Positions 25,629-33,882 of a stretch of 34,969 nucleotides of DNA are shown one piece after another. Source of the stretch: Chloroflexota bacterium (lineage in GTDB: Bacteria; Chloroflexota; Anaerolineae; Caldilineales; Caldilineaceae). The translations under genes and the position numbers were made by a program. The notes below the pieces were generated by a model. That model saw only the letters and a program-made list of their open reading frames with translations. It did no database searches and had not been told where the DNA came from. Location: assembly GCA_024277175.1 (NCBI GenBank), contig JAJRVT010000202.1, positions 1 to 34,969 of the forward strand, given 5' to 3'. Position 1 is the first letter of the stretch, and every line of letters starts with the position of its first letter.

Positions 25629-27314
25629 TCAGCGCAGTTCCTCACCCTCATCCTCAACCTGAGCCAATTCAGCCCTGGCCGCAGCCAACTCAGCCTCCAG
25701 TCGCTGGATGCGGACGAGCAACGCCCGGCGGCGGTCCACATCCGGAACTGACGAGGGCGCGGCCACGGACAGAGAGCGGATCACATCCCCATCCTGGCGG
25801 ATGGCCAAGACATGAACCAGCCAGAGTGCGGCCGAGATCCCCGCCCTGGCCACATTGCCCATGGTCTCGGCCGCGAAGAGATCAACGCCCGGCTCGCCCA
25901 GCAGCATGAGTAGTAGACGATAGAGCACCTGGGAGAGATCGAAGAGAATCAGCAGTGCACCGACCAAGGCCACGCCGTAAAGATAGACCTTGCGCGGGGC
26001 CGAGGACCGTTCCGCCTCCCCGGCCGCGTCAGCCCCGTGCGCGATCCGCTGGACTGTGCGCCAGTGCAGCGCCCAGATAGGCGCGCCCACGGCCAGCAGG
26101 CTCAGGCCAGTGGCCAGGGCCTCGGCCCAGATGGCGTTCGCACCGGCTACGGGACTGGGCGTGAAGGCCACATCCAGCAGTGCGCGGAGACTGTCCACCA
26201 TCCCCAGCCAGAGCAGGGCCAACCCCACAGCCGCGAGCGCGTAGTGGTAGATGCGTCGAATGGTGACGGCTTCGACGCTTTCGCCGTTGACCGCGGCCCT
26301 GGCTTGCAAGCGACGGGCGTGCCAAATCCAGGTGACCAGGCCCGCGGGGATGAAACTCAAAGGCCGCCCCAGGCGGTCGATCAAGCCGATAAGAGAGCCG
26401 CCGCCCTGGCCAAAGAGGAGCAGCAGGAATTCGCGCAGCAGACCGGCCGCCGGGGCCAGAGTCGCCAGGGCGCCGATCACCACGGCCAAGTAGAGATAAA
26501 GGCGGCGCAGGGGCGAACCCGCCTCACCAGGATTCATCTCCACGATTCGGCGCCAGCGCCGCCAGTTGATGCGGGCCACGATCGCGCCCAGCAGGGTCAG
26601 GGCTAAGCCGTCGCTCAGCATCGCCTGGAGCCAATCCCCTGTATCCACAGAGAGCGCGTCGCCCGCGCCGACCGTCGTCTGCCAGAGTGCATACAGCACT
26701 TGGCTGCTCCCGTAGATGAGCATGATCAGCCCGGCCAACCCCGCCAAAAGTTGGTAGAGGCGACGCACGCTGCCCGCGGCTGTGGTCTCCGCGCCGTAAT
26801 CGCCATCCCCGACCAGGGTGTGATGGAAGTAGGTCATGAGCCCCAGGCCGATGGCGACCATGGCAATATTGACGAACCAGCCCGCGGGCCAGACGTCAGT
26901 GGCGCCCAGGCTGCCGCCAAAGGCCAGGAATCCAATGCCGGCCAGCAGTTCGTAGCCATTCATGACGGCGAAAAAGAGAGCGATGACCGAGGCTGCATAG
27001 AGGAAGAGCTTGCGCAGGACGGCCGGCCGCTCGCCCGGCTCGTCCTGCCGGCGCTGGATATAGCCCCAGTGGATCAGAAAGATAGGCGTGGCCACCAGTA
27101 GCGCCCCGCTGCTGCGTGCAATGCTGTTGCGCCACAGCGCGCCGGCATCCGCAATATAGAGAGATTGGCCGCCAAACCAGAGCTCACCCAGGGTTCCCAG
27201 CAGGCCGTCCAGGGCGAAGAGGCCTGTGGTCAGACTGATGAATGCAATCAGATAGAAATAGAGCCGCCGCACCGTAGGCAAGCTGATCAGCGGCTGTGAA
27301 CGTCGGGTTTGCAT
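25629..27314 (-). CDS. DUF5671 multi-repeat membrane protein with C-terminal coiled coil
   Basis: The 561-residue protein is built of six tandem DUF5671-like units, each beginning with R(R/K)xYxY and a membrane helix: VRRLYFYLIAFISL, LRKLFLYAASVIAL, VRRLYQLLAGLAGL, LRRLYLYLAVVIGA, IRRIYHYALAAVGL and PRKVYLYGVALVGA. Each unit has two or more helices, giving 12-18 membrane segments, with WHWRTVQR-type basic/aromatic loops (IHWGYIQRRQ, LHWRTVQRIA). The last 35 residues form a charged heptad coiled coil (RIQRLEAELAAARAELAQ). The function of the family is unknown; the coiled coil suggests self-association or binding to a cytoplasmic partner. The start ATG at 27314 has AAGGAAAACC upstream. The next gene upstream (ends 27381) is in the same direction and may be co-transcribed. 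Confidence 0.88.
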   Translation of the reverse strand: MQTRRSQPLISLPTVRRLYFYLIAFISLTTGLFALDGLLGTLGELWFGGQSLYIADAGALWRNSIARSSGALLVATPIFLIHWGYIQRRQDEPGERPAVLRKLFLYAASVIALFFAVMNGYELLAGIGFLAFGGSLGATDVWPAGWFVNIAMVAIGLGLMTYFHHTLVGDGDYGAETTAAGSVRRLYQLLAGLAGLIMLIYGSSQVLYALWQTTVGAGDALSVDTGDWLQAMLSDGLALTLLGAIVARINWRRWRRIVEMNPGEAGSPLRRLYLYLAVVIGALATLAPAAGLLREFLLLLFGQGGGSLIGLIDRLGRPLSFIPAGLVTWIWHARRLQARAAVNGESVEAVTIRRIYHYALAAVGLALLWLGMVDSLRALLDVAFTPSPVAGANAIWAEALATGLSLLAVGAPIWALHWRTVQRIAHGADAAGEAERSSAPRKVYLYGVALVGALLILFDLSQVLYRLLLMLLGEPGVDLFAAETMGNVARAGISAALWLVHVLAIRQDGDVIRSLSVAAPSSVPDVDRRRALLVRIQRLEAELAAARAELAQVEDEGEELR

Positions 27315-27380
27315 GGTTTTCCTTAAACGAAATGGCTACCCAGGCTGATTTCAGTGGAACGCAGGCTAACGCAGATCTGG

Positions 27381-27848
27381 TCAGTAGAAAAGTTCATACG
27401 CACTCAACTTCCAAACCCCATCCTCGCGCACCACCTCGACTGTGCGTTCGTAGCTGTCGGTGGAGCCGCTGCCGAAGGGGCCTGTGTTCCGGTATGTGTC
27501 CAGGGTGAAGGTGACGAGCGCCCGGTCCGGGTTGGATTCGTCCACCTGAACGTCGGTGATGCGCAGGCGGCGGGCGGTCCTGGATGGGTAGCTCTCCAGG
27601 GGCGGGAGGGGCGGGGCGCCCTCGGTTTTGGTGAACACGTCTTCGCTGTAATAGCTGCGGGCTCTGGTAACATCACCCTGTTGCAGGGCCAGGAAGGCGT
27701 TATAAACAGGCGCGGCCGGCGTATTCTCCTCCAGGTACGCAGGCGACTCCCGGCCGTCGGCCAAATTGACGCTGACGATAGCCGCGATCAGGAGCGCGGC
27801 AACGACGACGACCACAATCCAGATGAACCGATCCGCTTTCAGTCCCAC
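27381..27848 (-). CDS. Small membrane-anchored NTF2/DUF4878-like protein
   Basis: About 155 residues: an N-terminal anchor (FIWIVVVVVAALLIAAIVSV), then an alpha+beta domain of NTF2/DUF4878 shape: helix APVYNAFLALQQGDVTRARSYY, followed by strands RRLRITDVQVDES, RALVTFTLDTY, RTVEVVREDGVWKLSAYELF. Such domains are often lipid- or ligand-binding, or simply structural. Two adjacent GTG codons can start it (27851 or 27848); AAGGAGG lies only 2 nt before the first and 5 nt before the second, which I prefer. The gene is followed after about 65 nt by the DUF5671 gene in the same direction. No firm function. Confidence 0.72.
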   Translation of the reverse strand: MGLKADRFIWIVVVVVAALLIAAIVSVNLADGRESPAYLEENTPAAPVYNAFLALQQGDVTRARSYYSEDVFTKTEGAPPLPPLESYPSRTARRLRITDVQVDESNPDRALVTFTLDTYRNTGPFGSGSTDSYERTVEVVREDGVWKLSAYELFY

Positions 27849-27985
27849 CACAACCTCCTTGTCTCCGGCAATTCTCTCTATTTTTGAAACGAGGGGGCAA
27901 TGGCGAGCGTTCCCGCGTTTTTATGGAGGGAAGCGGGACCTATCACATTCATTCGCTAAATCAGGTTTCTTGTATTCCGCCTAAC

Positions 27986-28013
27986 TTGCACTCTATCCGC
28001 GGCGTGCTAAAAT
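27986..28013 (+). promoter_or_regulatory. Candidate promoter for the L,D-transpeptidase gene
   Basis: TTGCAC (27986-27991) and TAAAAT (28008-28013) are spaced by 16 nt, with a start site near 28020. Because an upstream in-frame start at 28012 would lie inside the -10, the ATG at 28090 is the better start. Confidence 0.55.
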
Positions 28014-28089
28014 GACAGACGACAGCGCGACAACTCAGACATATCCAACACAATCTGTGGTCTGTTCAGCGATCAAAGGCGAACGCAAA

Positions 28090-28914
28090 ATGGGACGAAA
28101 CAAACGTTGGGGATTGGGAATTGTGTTTCTATTGACGTGGCTGGCCCTGGCTTGGACGCCGGCCCGGGCCCAGGATGCCAACGGCCTAACCTCGCCCAGG
28201 GCGGGCGCGAGCCTGTCCGGCGTGGTGACGGTGCGGGGCATAGCCGATCATCCGACCTTCCGCAAATGGCAGGTGGACCTGGTGCTGGGCGGTGAGGGCG
28301 GACACGCCACCTTCCTGGCCATGGGCGAGGAGCCAGTTCTCGCGTCCGCGCCTCTCTTCGACTGGGACACCACCCGCTACCCCAATGGTCATCACCTCCT
28401 GCGTCTGCGGGTGGTCCGCGACCGTCTCGACTATGACGAATACTTCACGCCTATCATCCTGAATAACAGCGGCGCGCCAGTCTATCAGCCGCCGCCCACG
28501 CCCGAACCCGAAACGGCGTTTGGAGAAAAGGATGGGCCGCGTTTTTCCCGCGGAGCGGACGGCGAACGCTGGATCGAGGTGGACATCTCCAAGCAGCGCC
28601 TGACCGCCTGGGAAGGAGACAACCCGGTCTTCCAGGTCGTGGTCAGCACAGGCAAGCCAGGCTATCGCACCCTGCCGGGGACGTTCAGCGTCTATCGCAA
28701 ATATGAGCAGACCCGCATGCGCGGGGCCGACTACGACACGCCCGATGTACCGTGGACCATGTACTATTCCGGCGGCTTCGCCATTCACGGCGCCTATTGG
28801 CACAATAATTTCGGAACGCCCGTCAGTCATGGCTGCGTCAACTTGCCCGTGCCCCAGTCCAAACAGATCTTCCAGTGGGCGGACGTGGGCACCAAGGTGG
28901 TGGTTCACGAGTAG
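28090..28914 (+). CDS. Secreted L,D-transpeptidase (YkuD domain)
   Basis: The 274-residue protein has a signal peptide ([20 protein letters not shown], cleavage probably after ARA near residue 28), then a bacterial Ig-like/invasion-type module ([20 protein letters not shown]), a proline-rich linker ([15 protein letters not shown]) and the YkuD catalytic domain. The domain starts [17 protein letters not shown] and ends with the active site: H233 in [10 protein letters not shown] and S246-H247-G248-C249 in VSHGCVNLP, with C249 as nucleophile. These enzymes form 3-3 cross-links in peptidoglycan or attach proteins to it. The family is well represented in bacteria with an unusual cell wall, including Chloroflexota. 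Start at 28090 with AAAGG upstream. It converges with the ATPase gene ending at 28967. Confidence 0.92.
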   Translation: MGRNKRWGLGIVFLLTWLALAWTPARAQDANGLTSPRAGASLSGVVTVRGIADHPTFRKWQVDLVLGGEGGHATFLAMGEEPVLASAPLFDWDTTRYPNGHHLLRLRVVRDRLDYDEYFTPIILNNSGAPVYQPPPTPEPETAFGEKDGPRFSRGADGERWIEVDISKQRLTAWEGDNPVFQVVVSTGKPGYRTLPGTFSVYRKYEQTRMRGADYDTPDVPWTMYYSGGFAIHGAYWHNNFGTPVSHGCVNLPVPQSKQIFQWADVGTKVVVHE

Positions 28915-28966
28915 ACAGCGCAATTATTTGTTCAGCGACGATAATGGAACGCGGAACGGTTATCGC

Positions 28967-30043
28967 TCACCCTTCCACCAGCGCGTGCAACGCTTTGGCG
29001 GGCAGTTCCAACTCCACGGTCTCGCCCACCTGGTGCAGGCCCCGCACCACCGGGTTGGCGTCATGGACCACCAACGCCTCGCCCAGGCTGTCCACCTGAA
29101 TTTCATACTCCACCAACCCGCCCAGGAAGGTGGCCCGGGTGATCTGTCCGGGCAAATGTCCGCCTGACGTGCGCAGGTTGACGGCCTCGGGGCGGATGGT
29201 CAGGATGACTTCCTGGCCAAGCGGGCGCTCATCCAGATCGTCGACGATCAATTGCTGATCCAACAGCCGGGCCTGCTTGGGGCCACTGACCTGCGCAGTC
29301 AGAAAGTTGACTTTGCCGATGAAGTCGGCCACAAAACGGTTGCGGGGTCTGGCGTAGATGTCCAGGGGCGCGCCCACCTGCATGATGCGCCCATGATCCA
29401 TGACCACGATCCGATCCGACATGCTCATGGCCTCGGCCTGGTCGTGGGTGACGTAGACGCTGGTGATGCCCACCCGCTGCTGCAACTGGCGGATCTCGAT
29501 ACGCATCTGCTCACGCAGCTTGGCGTCCAGGTTGGAGAGGGGTTCGTCGAAGAGCAGGATGCTCGGCTCCATGACGATGGCGCGGGCCAGAGCCACCCGC
29601 TGCTGCTGCCCGCCGGAAAGCTGGCTGGTGGAGCGCTCCCCTAGCCCATCCAGGCCCACCAGTTCCAATACCCGTTCGCCCCGCGCTGTCACCTCGGACG
29701 AGGGGAGGCGTTGCAGGCGCAGGCCGAAGACCACATTCTCCAGCACGTTCAGGTGGGGGAAGAGGGCGTAGGACTGGAAGACCATGGCTGCATTGCGCTG
29801 GTTGGGGGCCTGATCGTTGACCCGCTGTCCGGAAAGGTAAATATCCCCGCTAGTCGGGTCCTCGAAGCCAGCGATCATACGCAGGAGGGTGGTCTTGCCG
29901 CAGCCGCTGGGTCCCAGGAGCGTGACCAGCTCGCCTTTCTCCACGTCTAGCGAAACGTCATCCACGGCCACAACCTTATTCCCGGGCTGGTCGAAACTCT
30001 CGAATTCTTTGGTCAGATTGACGATCTGTAGATCTGCGGCCAT
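28967..30043 (-). CDS. ABC transporter ATP-binding protein (Fe3+/spermidine/putrescine-type, FbpC/PotA-like)
   Basis: The 358-residue ATPase has Walker A LLGPSGCGKTTLL, Q-loop MVFQSYALFPHLN, signature QLSGGQQQRVALARAI, Walker B SILLFDEPLSNLD and H-loop VYVTHDQAEAMSM, followed by a C-terminal TOBE-like regulatory beta domain (LTIRPEAVNLR...). It powers the importer formed with the fused permease at 30158 and the lipoprotein at 31953. The ATG at 30043 has CAGGAG about 6 nt upstream; longer readings (to 30136) would translate family-B repeat DNA. Last gene of the operon. Confidence 0.92.
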   Translation of the reverse strand: MAADLQIVNLTKEFESFDQPGNKVVAVDDVSLDVEKGELVTLLGPSGCGKTTLLRMIAGFEDPTSGDIYLSGQRVNDQAPNQRNAAMVFQSYALFPHLNVLENVVFGLRLQRLPSSEVTARGERVLELVGLDGLGERSTSQLSGGQQQRVALARAIVMEPSILLFDEPLSNLDAKLREQMRIEIRQLQQRVGITSVYVTHDQAEAMSMSDRIVVMDHGRIMQVGAPLDIYARPRNRFVADFIGKVNFLTAQVSGPKQARLLDQQLIVDDLDERPLGQEVILTIRPEAVNLRTSGGHLPGQITRATFLGGLVEYEIQVDSLGEALVVHDANPVVRGLHQVGETVELELPAKALHALVEG

Positions 30044-30064
30044 TGTAGCTCCTGAAGAACTCAT

Positions 30065-30147
30065 GAGATTGGAAGATTGAAGAGATTGGAGATTGGGGAG
30101 ATTGGCGTCCGACCGAAGAATCTCCAATCTCTTCAATCTCCCAATCC
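30065..30147. repeat. Hairpin repeat, family B, between permease and ATPase genes
   Basis: GAGATTGGAAGATTGAAGAG on the left and CTCTTCAATCTCCCAATC on the right pair extensively. The element fills the 114-nt gap inside the operon and could modulate read-through or mRNA ends. Confidence 0.75.
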
Positions 30148-30157
30148 CTCTACTCTA

Positions 30158-31846
30158 TCAATCCTGCACCTGAATGATACTGGTCGCCGCGCCGGAGGGC
30201 ACCAGCCGTCCGATGACGAAGATGGCGATGATGACGATGACCACCAGCACCACGCTGTAGGCCGCGGCCACGCCCAGCCGCCCGGATCCCACCTCGCTAA
30301 GGATCTGCACGGTCATCAGGTTCCACTTGGCCGAAACCAGGAAGATGGCGGCGCTGATGGCGGTCATGGCGCGCACGAAGGCGAAGACCAGGCCAGAGAA
30401 GAACGCGGGCGAGATCAGGGGCAGGGTCACCTTGCGGAAGGTGGTCACGCTGTCCGCGCCCAGGTTCTGGGCCGCTTCTTCAATGCTGGGATCGATCTGT
30501 TGCAGCACAGCGATGCCAGACTGGATGCCCACCGGCATGTAGCGGAAAATGAAATTGAGCACAAGGATGGCCAGGGTGCCCACCAGCAGGATGGGTGGCT
30601 TGTTAAAGGCGAGGATATAGCCGATGCCCACCACTGTGCCCGGGACGGCGAAGTTGAGGATGGAACTGAACTCCAGCGCGCCTTTGCCGGGGAAGGTTCG
30701 GCGCACCACCAGGAAGGCGATCATCATGGCCAGCAGGCCGGAGATAGGCGTGGAGAGGATGGCCACGATCAGGGTGTCCTTGACCGCCTCGAAACCCACG
30801 CTGAAGGTGTAGATAAAGTGATTCAGGGTGAGCGTATAGTCATAACCCCAGACCAAGGTGAACGCCCCCATCAGGATCGTCCCATAAAAAAGGATGATGA
30901 AGAGGGCGAAGACGCCCAATATGCCCATCAAGACCCACTGCATGCTCCGGGTGACGATCTTGGAGGACGACGTGGAGGGCTTGCCGGTCACGGTCACGTA
31001 CTGCCGCTTCTGCAGGTAGTAGCGCTGGATGGCGAAGGCCGTCATGGAAGGGATCAGCAAAATCACGGCCAGGGTCGCACCCAGGGGCAGGTTGAAGGAG
31101 CCGGTGATCTCCAGGTAGGCCTGGGGGGCGAGCATGGGGAAGCGGCTGCCGGCCAGCACCAGCGGGTTGCCGAAATCGGCCAGGGATTCGATGAGCACCA
31201 CTAGGAAAGCGCTGGCGATGCCGGGCAGGGAGAGGGGCAGCAGCACCCGACGGAAGGTTTGCCAGCGGGTGGCGCCCACGTTCATGGCTGCGTCCTCCAG
31301 CACCGGGTTCATGCTGCTCAACACGCCTCGCAGGGTCAGGTAGCCGATGGGCGCGAAGGTGAAGACCTGGGAGAGCACCACGCCTTTGAAGCCGTAAATG
31401 TTGAAGTTCTGTAACCCCAATAACTGGCGGGTGAAGAGGCCGTTGAAGCCAAAGAGCATGAGGATGGAGATGGCGCTGACGAAGGGCGGCGAAATCACGG
31501 GCAGGATCAGGATCACGTGCCAGATGGGCTTGCCGGGCGCGTTGGTGCGGGTCAGGGTGAAGGCCGCGATGTAGCCGATGAAGACGCCCACGGTCGCGGT
31601 GGTGAAGCCCACCATCAGGCTGTTGCGCAGGGCCAGGCGCAGATAGCGGGTAGTGAAAAAGCGCTCGTAGTTGGCTAGGGTGAGCCCCTCCACATCCCGG
31701 GTCTGAAGGCTCTTGATCAGGACTTCGAAGAGGGGATAAATGACGAAAATGAAGATGGCCAGGGCGATGAAAATGAGCAGCGCCAGGAGAATCGGGTCCC
31801 GGCGCAGCAGTTCGAGTTCACGTTTGGCGCGATGCAGTCTGGGCAT
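30158..31846 (-). CDS. ABC transporter permease, fused FbpB-type (two permease domains in one chain)
   Basis: The 562-residue integral membrane protein has about 12 helices in two homologous halves. Each half has an EAA coupling loop: LEDAAMNVGATRWQTFRRV in the first and IEEAAQNLGADSVTTFRKV in the second. This fused organisation is typical of Fe3+ (FbpB/AfuB/SfuB) and some thiamine and phosphonate importers. The N-terminus starts MPRLHRAKRELELLRRDPIL, a cytoplasmic amphipathic segment. I chose the ATG at 31846 (GGAGCG upstream); a longer reading to 32026 would cross the family-A repeat. The chain alone forms the complete channel, so only the lipoprotein and the ATPase are needed besides. Confidence 0.92.
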   Translation of the reverse strand: MPRLHRAKRELELLRRDPILLALLIFIALAIFIFVIYPLFEVLIKSLQTRDVEGLTLANYERFFTTRYLRLALRNSLMVGFTTATVGVFIGYIAAFTLTRTNAPGKPIWHVILILPVISPPFVSAISILMLFGFNGLFTRQLLGLQNFNIYGFKGVVLSQVFTFAPIGYLTLRGVLSSMNPVLEDAAMNVGATRWQTFRRVLLPLSLPGIASAFLVVLIESLADFGNPLVLAGSRFPMLAPQAYLEITGSFNLPLGATLAVILLIPSMTAFAIQRYYLQKRQYVTVTGKPSTSSSKIVTRSMQWVLMGILGVFALFIILFYGTILMGAFTLVWGYDYTLTLNHFIYTFSVGFEAVKDTLIVAILSTPISGLLAMMIAFLVVRRTFPGKGALEFSSILNFAVPGTVVGIGYILAFNKPPILLVGTLAILVLNFIFRYMPVGIQSGIAVLQQIDPSIEEAAQNLGADSVTTFRKVTLPLISPAFFSGLVFAFVRAMTAISAAIFLVSAKWNLMTVQILSEVGSGRLGVAAAYSVVLVVIVIIAIFVIGRLVPSGAATSIIQVQD

Positions 31847-31860
31847 GGAGAACGCTCCAA

Positions 31861-31948
31861 ATAGACCGCGGATTGGGCGGATTAGGCGGAAAGTGCCGGA
31901 TTTTTCAAAAAGAAAAATCCGTGTCAATCCGCTCAATCCGCGGTCTAT
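31861..31948. repeat. Long hairpin repeat, family A, between binding-protein and permease genes
   Basis: ATAGACCGCGGATTGGGCGG on the left, CCGCTCAATCCGCGGTCTAT on the right, T-rich centre. Located between the first and second genes of the importer operon; likely to limit permease expression relative to the binding protein. Confidence 0.8.
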
Positions 31949-31952
31949 CGCT

Positions 31953-33005
31953 TTACTGGCCGAGCACCTCTTCGACCCAGCGGTTGACCAGCCGCTCCTT
32001 GTTGGCGGCGGCCCACTCCAGGTCATAGGGGATCAGCTTGATGGAGGCGAGTTCGGGCACGCCTTCGCCGGCGGAGACGTCCGAACGCACGGGGAAGAAG
32101 TAGGTCTTCTGCGCGCTCAACTGCTCCTGGCCTGCCTTAGAGAGCATCCAGTCCACCAGCTTCTGGGCGTTCTCAGCGTTGGGTGCGTCCTTGATCACAG
32201 ACATGGCCGCGGCTTCGTAGCCCACGCCCTCTTCAGGAATGATCAGAGTGACCGGATAGCCTTCGTCGATGAGTTTGAGGAAGGCCGGCGTAAACTGAAT
32301 GCCGATGACAGTTTCGCCGATGGCCAGGGCCTTGCTGGGGGCCGTGCCGCTCTGGGTGTAGGTCTGGACGTTGGGGTTGATGTCCGCCATCAGTTGGAAG
32401 GCGTCATCCTCGCCGAAGATGGTGACCAGCGTCATGACGATGGCGTAAGCCGTGCCCGACGACTGGGGCGACGGCATCTGAATCAGTCCTTCATAGGCCG
32501 GATCGGCCAGGCTCGCCCAGGAGGTGGGCGGGTCGATGCCCCGCTCAGCCAACGCGTCGGAGCCTACGCCAAAGCCCAACGGATTCATGTAGAAGGCGTG
32601 CCAGTAGCCCTCTGCGTCCTTGAACTGGTCATCCAGGCCCTCAGCTTCGGGCGACATGTAGGGCTGGGTGAGACCTCGTTCCTTGGCCACGATGTGGTTC
32701 TCACTGGGGGCGCCGAACCAGATGTCAGCCTGGGGACGGCTGGCTTCGGCCTCGATGCGGCTCAGGGCCGGGCCAGAGGAGAGGAAGACCATCTCCACAT
32801 CGATACCCGTGTCAGCGGAGAAGGCGTTCAGCAGATTGCGGGCGTTCTCTTCGTCCACGCTGCTGTAGACGACCAGTTTGCCGCCTTCAGCCGCTGGCTG
32901 TTCAGCGCCGGCCGCGCCCGATTCCGCTGGCGCGGCGACCGGCGCCACGCAGGCGGAAAGGGCCAGGATTGCAATAAGGAGTAACAGGAATTTGATGGTG
33001 CGCAT
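31953..33005 (-). CDS. ABC transporter solute-binding lipoprotein, Fe3+-type (family 1/FbpA-like)
   Basis: The 350-residue protein has a lipoprotein signal MRTIKFLLLLIAILALSAC (lipobox LSAC, C19), an alanine-rich linker, then an FbpA/AfuA-type fold beginning GGKLVVYSSVDEENARNLLN, with SGPALSRIEAEASRPQADIWFG in the first lobe and AQKLVDWMLSKAGQEQLSA in the C-terminal helix. Relatives bind Fe3+, 2-aminoethylphosphonate, thiamine or polyamines; I do not see the adjacent tyrosine pair typical of FbpA iron ligands, so the substrate is left open. The operon order is binding protein, permease, ATPase. The gene is preceded by a promoter (33077-33105) and a palindromic operator (33055-33070). GGAGAAG precedes the ATG. 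Confidence 0.9.
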   Translation of the reverse strand: MRTIKFLLLLIAILALSACVAPVAAPAESGAAGAEQPAAEGGKLVVYSSVDEENARNLLNAFSADTGIDVEMVFLSSGPALSRIEAEASRPQADIWFGAPSENHIVAKERGLTQPYMSPEAEGLDDQFKDAEGYWHAFYMNPLGFGVGSDALAERGIDPPTSWASLADPAYEGLIQMPSPQSSGTAYAIVMTLVTIFGEDDAFQLMADINPNVQTYTQSGTAPSKALAIGETVIGIQFTPAFLKLIDEGYPVTLIIPEEGVGYEAAAMSVIKDAPNAENAQKLVDWMLSKAGQEQLSAQKTYFFPVRSDVSAGEGVPELASIKLIPYDLEWAAANKERLVNRWVEEVLGQ

Positions 33006-33041
33006 AGTCTTCTCCTTTGAAGAAAGTGATAAGATGTTAGA

Positions 33042-33049
33042 AAGCGCTT
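33042..33049. promoter_or_regulatory. AAGCGCTT palindrome, LacI-family-like operator core
   Basis: The sequence GAAAGCGCTTGG contains the AAnCGnTT core used by many LacI/GalR regulators. It lies within the predicted 5' leader of the importer operon, next to the larger palindrome at 33055. It is short enough to be chance. Confidence 0.3.
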
Positions 33050-33054
33050 GGGGG

Positions 33055-33070
33055 TGTGATGTGATTCACA
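33055..33070. promoter_or_regulatory. Perfect TGTGA-N6-TCACA operator
   Basis: TGTGATGTGATTCACA matches both half-sites of the CRP/FNR-family consensus exactly. It covers the predicted start site (about 33070) of the importer operon rather than lying upstream, a position typical of repression. A CRP/FNR-family or a GntR-like regulator could bind it. Confidence 0.6.
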
Positions 33071-33076
33071 ATTCCT

Positions 33077-33105
33077 ATTTTAGCACTCAAGAACGAGTTC
33101 CGCAA
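33077..33105 (-). promoter_or_regulatory. Candidate promoter for the Fe3+-type importer operon
   Basis: On the minus strand, TTGCGG (33105-33100) and TAAAAT (33082-33077) are separated by exactly 17 nt. Predicted start near 33070; leader of about 65 nt to the ATG at 33005. Confidence 0.6.
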
Positions 33106-33137
33106 AGAATTTTAGTGCATTCAAATTCGGGGTGGCA

Positions 33138-33167
33138 TTGTTGCAAACGAGGAATCTCTGGTAAAGT
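33138..33167 (+). promoter_or_regulatory. Weak candidate promoter for tag
   Basis: TTGTTG (33138-33143), 18 nt spacer, TAAAGT (33162-33167) preceded by TGG (extended -10). It overlaps the left end of the hairpin at 33166. Confidence 0.35.
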
Positions 33168-33231
33168 AGGCGCGGCTTGTAGCCGCACGGATTGGTTGAG
33201 CGGGGACCGTGCGGCTGCAAGCCGCGCCTAC
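33166..33231. repeat. GTAGGCGCGGCTTGTAGCCG hairpin repeat (family E)
   Basis: Arms of 25 nt (33166-33190 and 33207-33231) pair at 24 of 25 positions around a 16-nt loop. It is in the 5' leader of tag, just upstream of its ribosome-binding site. Confidence 0.8.
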
Positions 33232-33261
33232 GGGAGCGAAATGGGAAGGAAGGGACAAAAA

Positions 33262-33834
33262 ATGCCGGAACAGCGTATACGCTGCGGCTGGGCGGGCGAC
33301 GACCCGCTCTATATCCGTTATCACGACGAGGAGTGGGGCGTTCCGCTTCACGACGATCGACAATTGTTCGAGATGCTCAACCTGGAAGGGGCGCAGGCCG
33401 GCCTGAGTTGGATCACCATCCTGCGCAAGCGGGAGGCCTATCGGACGGCCTTCGATAACTTCGAGGCTGAACATATCATCCGTTATGACGACGCCAAGAT
33501 CGCCGAACTGCTACAGAATCCCGGCATCGTACGCAACCGGCTCAAGGTTCGGGCCGTGGTCAAAAACGCGCGCGCCTTCCTGACGATCCAGGAAGAGTTT
33601 GGCAGCTTCGACGCCTATATCTGGCGTTTCGTGGGCGGTGCGCCCATCATCAATCACTGGCGGAGCCTGGCCGATATCCCGGCAGCCACCGATCGATCGC
33701 GCGCCATGAGCAAGGATCTGAAACGGCGGGGATTCACATTCGTCGGTCCCACCATCTGCTACGCCTACATGCAGTCCGTCGGCATGGTCAACGACCACCT
33801 GACAGGTTGTTTCCGGCACGAGGAGGTGGGATAA
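33262..33834 (+). CDS. tag: DNA-3-methyladenine glycosylase I
   Basis: The 190-residue protein has every landmark of Tag: zinc ligands C8, H21, H179 and C183 (E. coli C4, H17, H175, C179, a constant +4 offset), the catalytic glutamate E42 in NLEGAQAGLSWITIL, the aromatic base pocket YHDEEWGVPLHDD, and FVGPTICYAYMQSVGMVNDH near the end. It excises 3-methyladenine from alkylated DNA, starting base excision repair. The ATG at 33262 follows GGAAGGAAGGGAC; an ATG at 33241 would place the ribosome-binding site inside the gene. It complements the ATL protein at 5122 in alkylation repair, though the two are far apart. Confidence 0.95.
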   Translation: MPEQRIRCGWAGDDPLYIRYHDEEWGVPLHDDRQLFEMLNLEGAQAGLSWITILRKREAYRTAFDNFEAEHIIRYDDAKIAELLQNPGIVRNRLKVRAVVKNARAFLTIQEEFGSFDAYIWRFVGGAPIINHWRSLADIPAATDRSRAMSKDLKRRGFTFVGPTICYAYMQSVGMVNDHLTGCFRHEEVG

Positions 33835-33882
33835 ACGCGCATGATCAGCGACTAACCGTAAGCTATCCAAGGAGTTGAACTC

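Noticed and set aside
28012-28089. N-terminal extension of the L,D-transpeptidase from 28012
   Set aside because: The upstream start lies inside the -10 element of the likely promoter, and the extra residues would precede the signal peptide; ATG at 28090 fits better.
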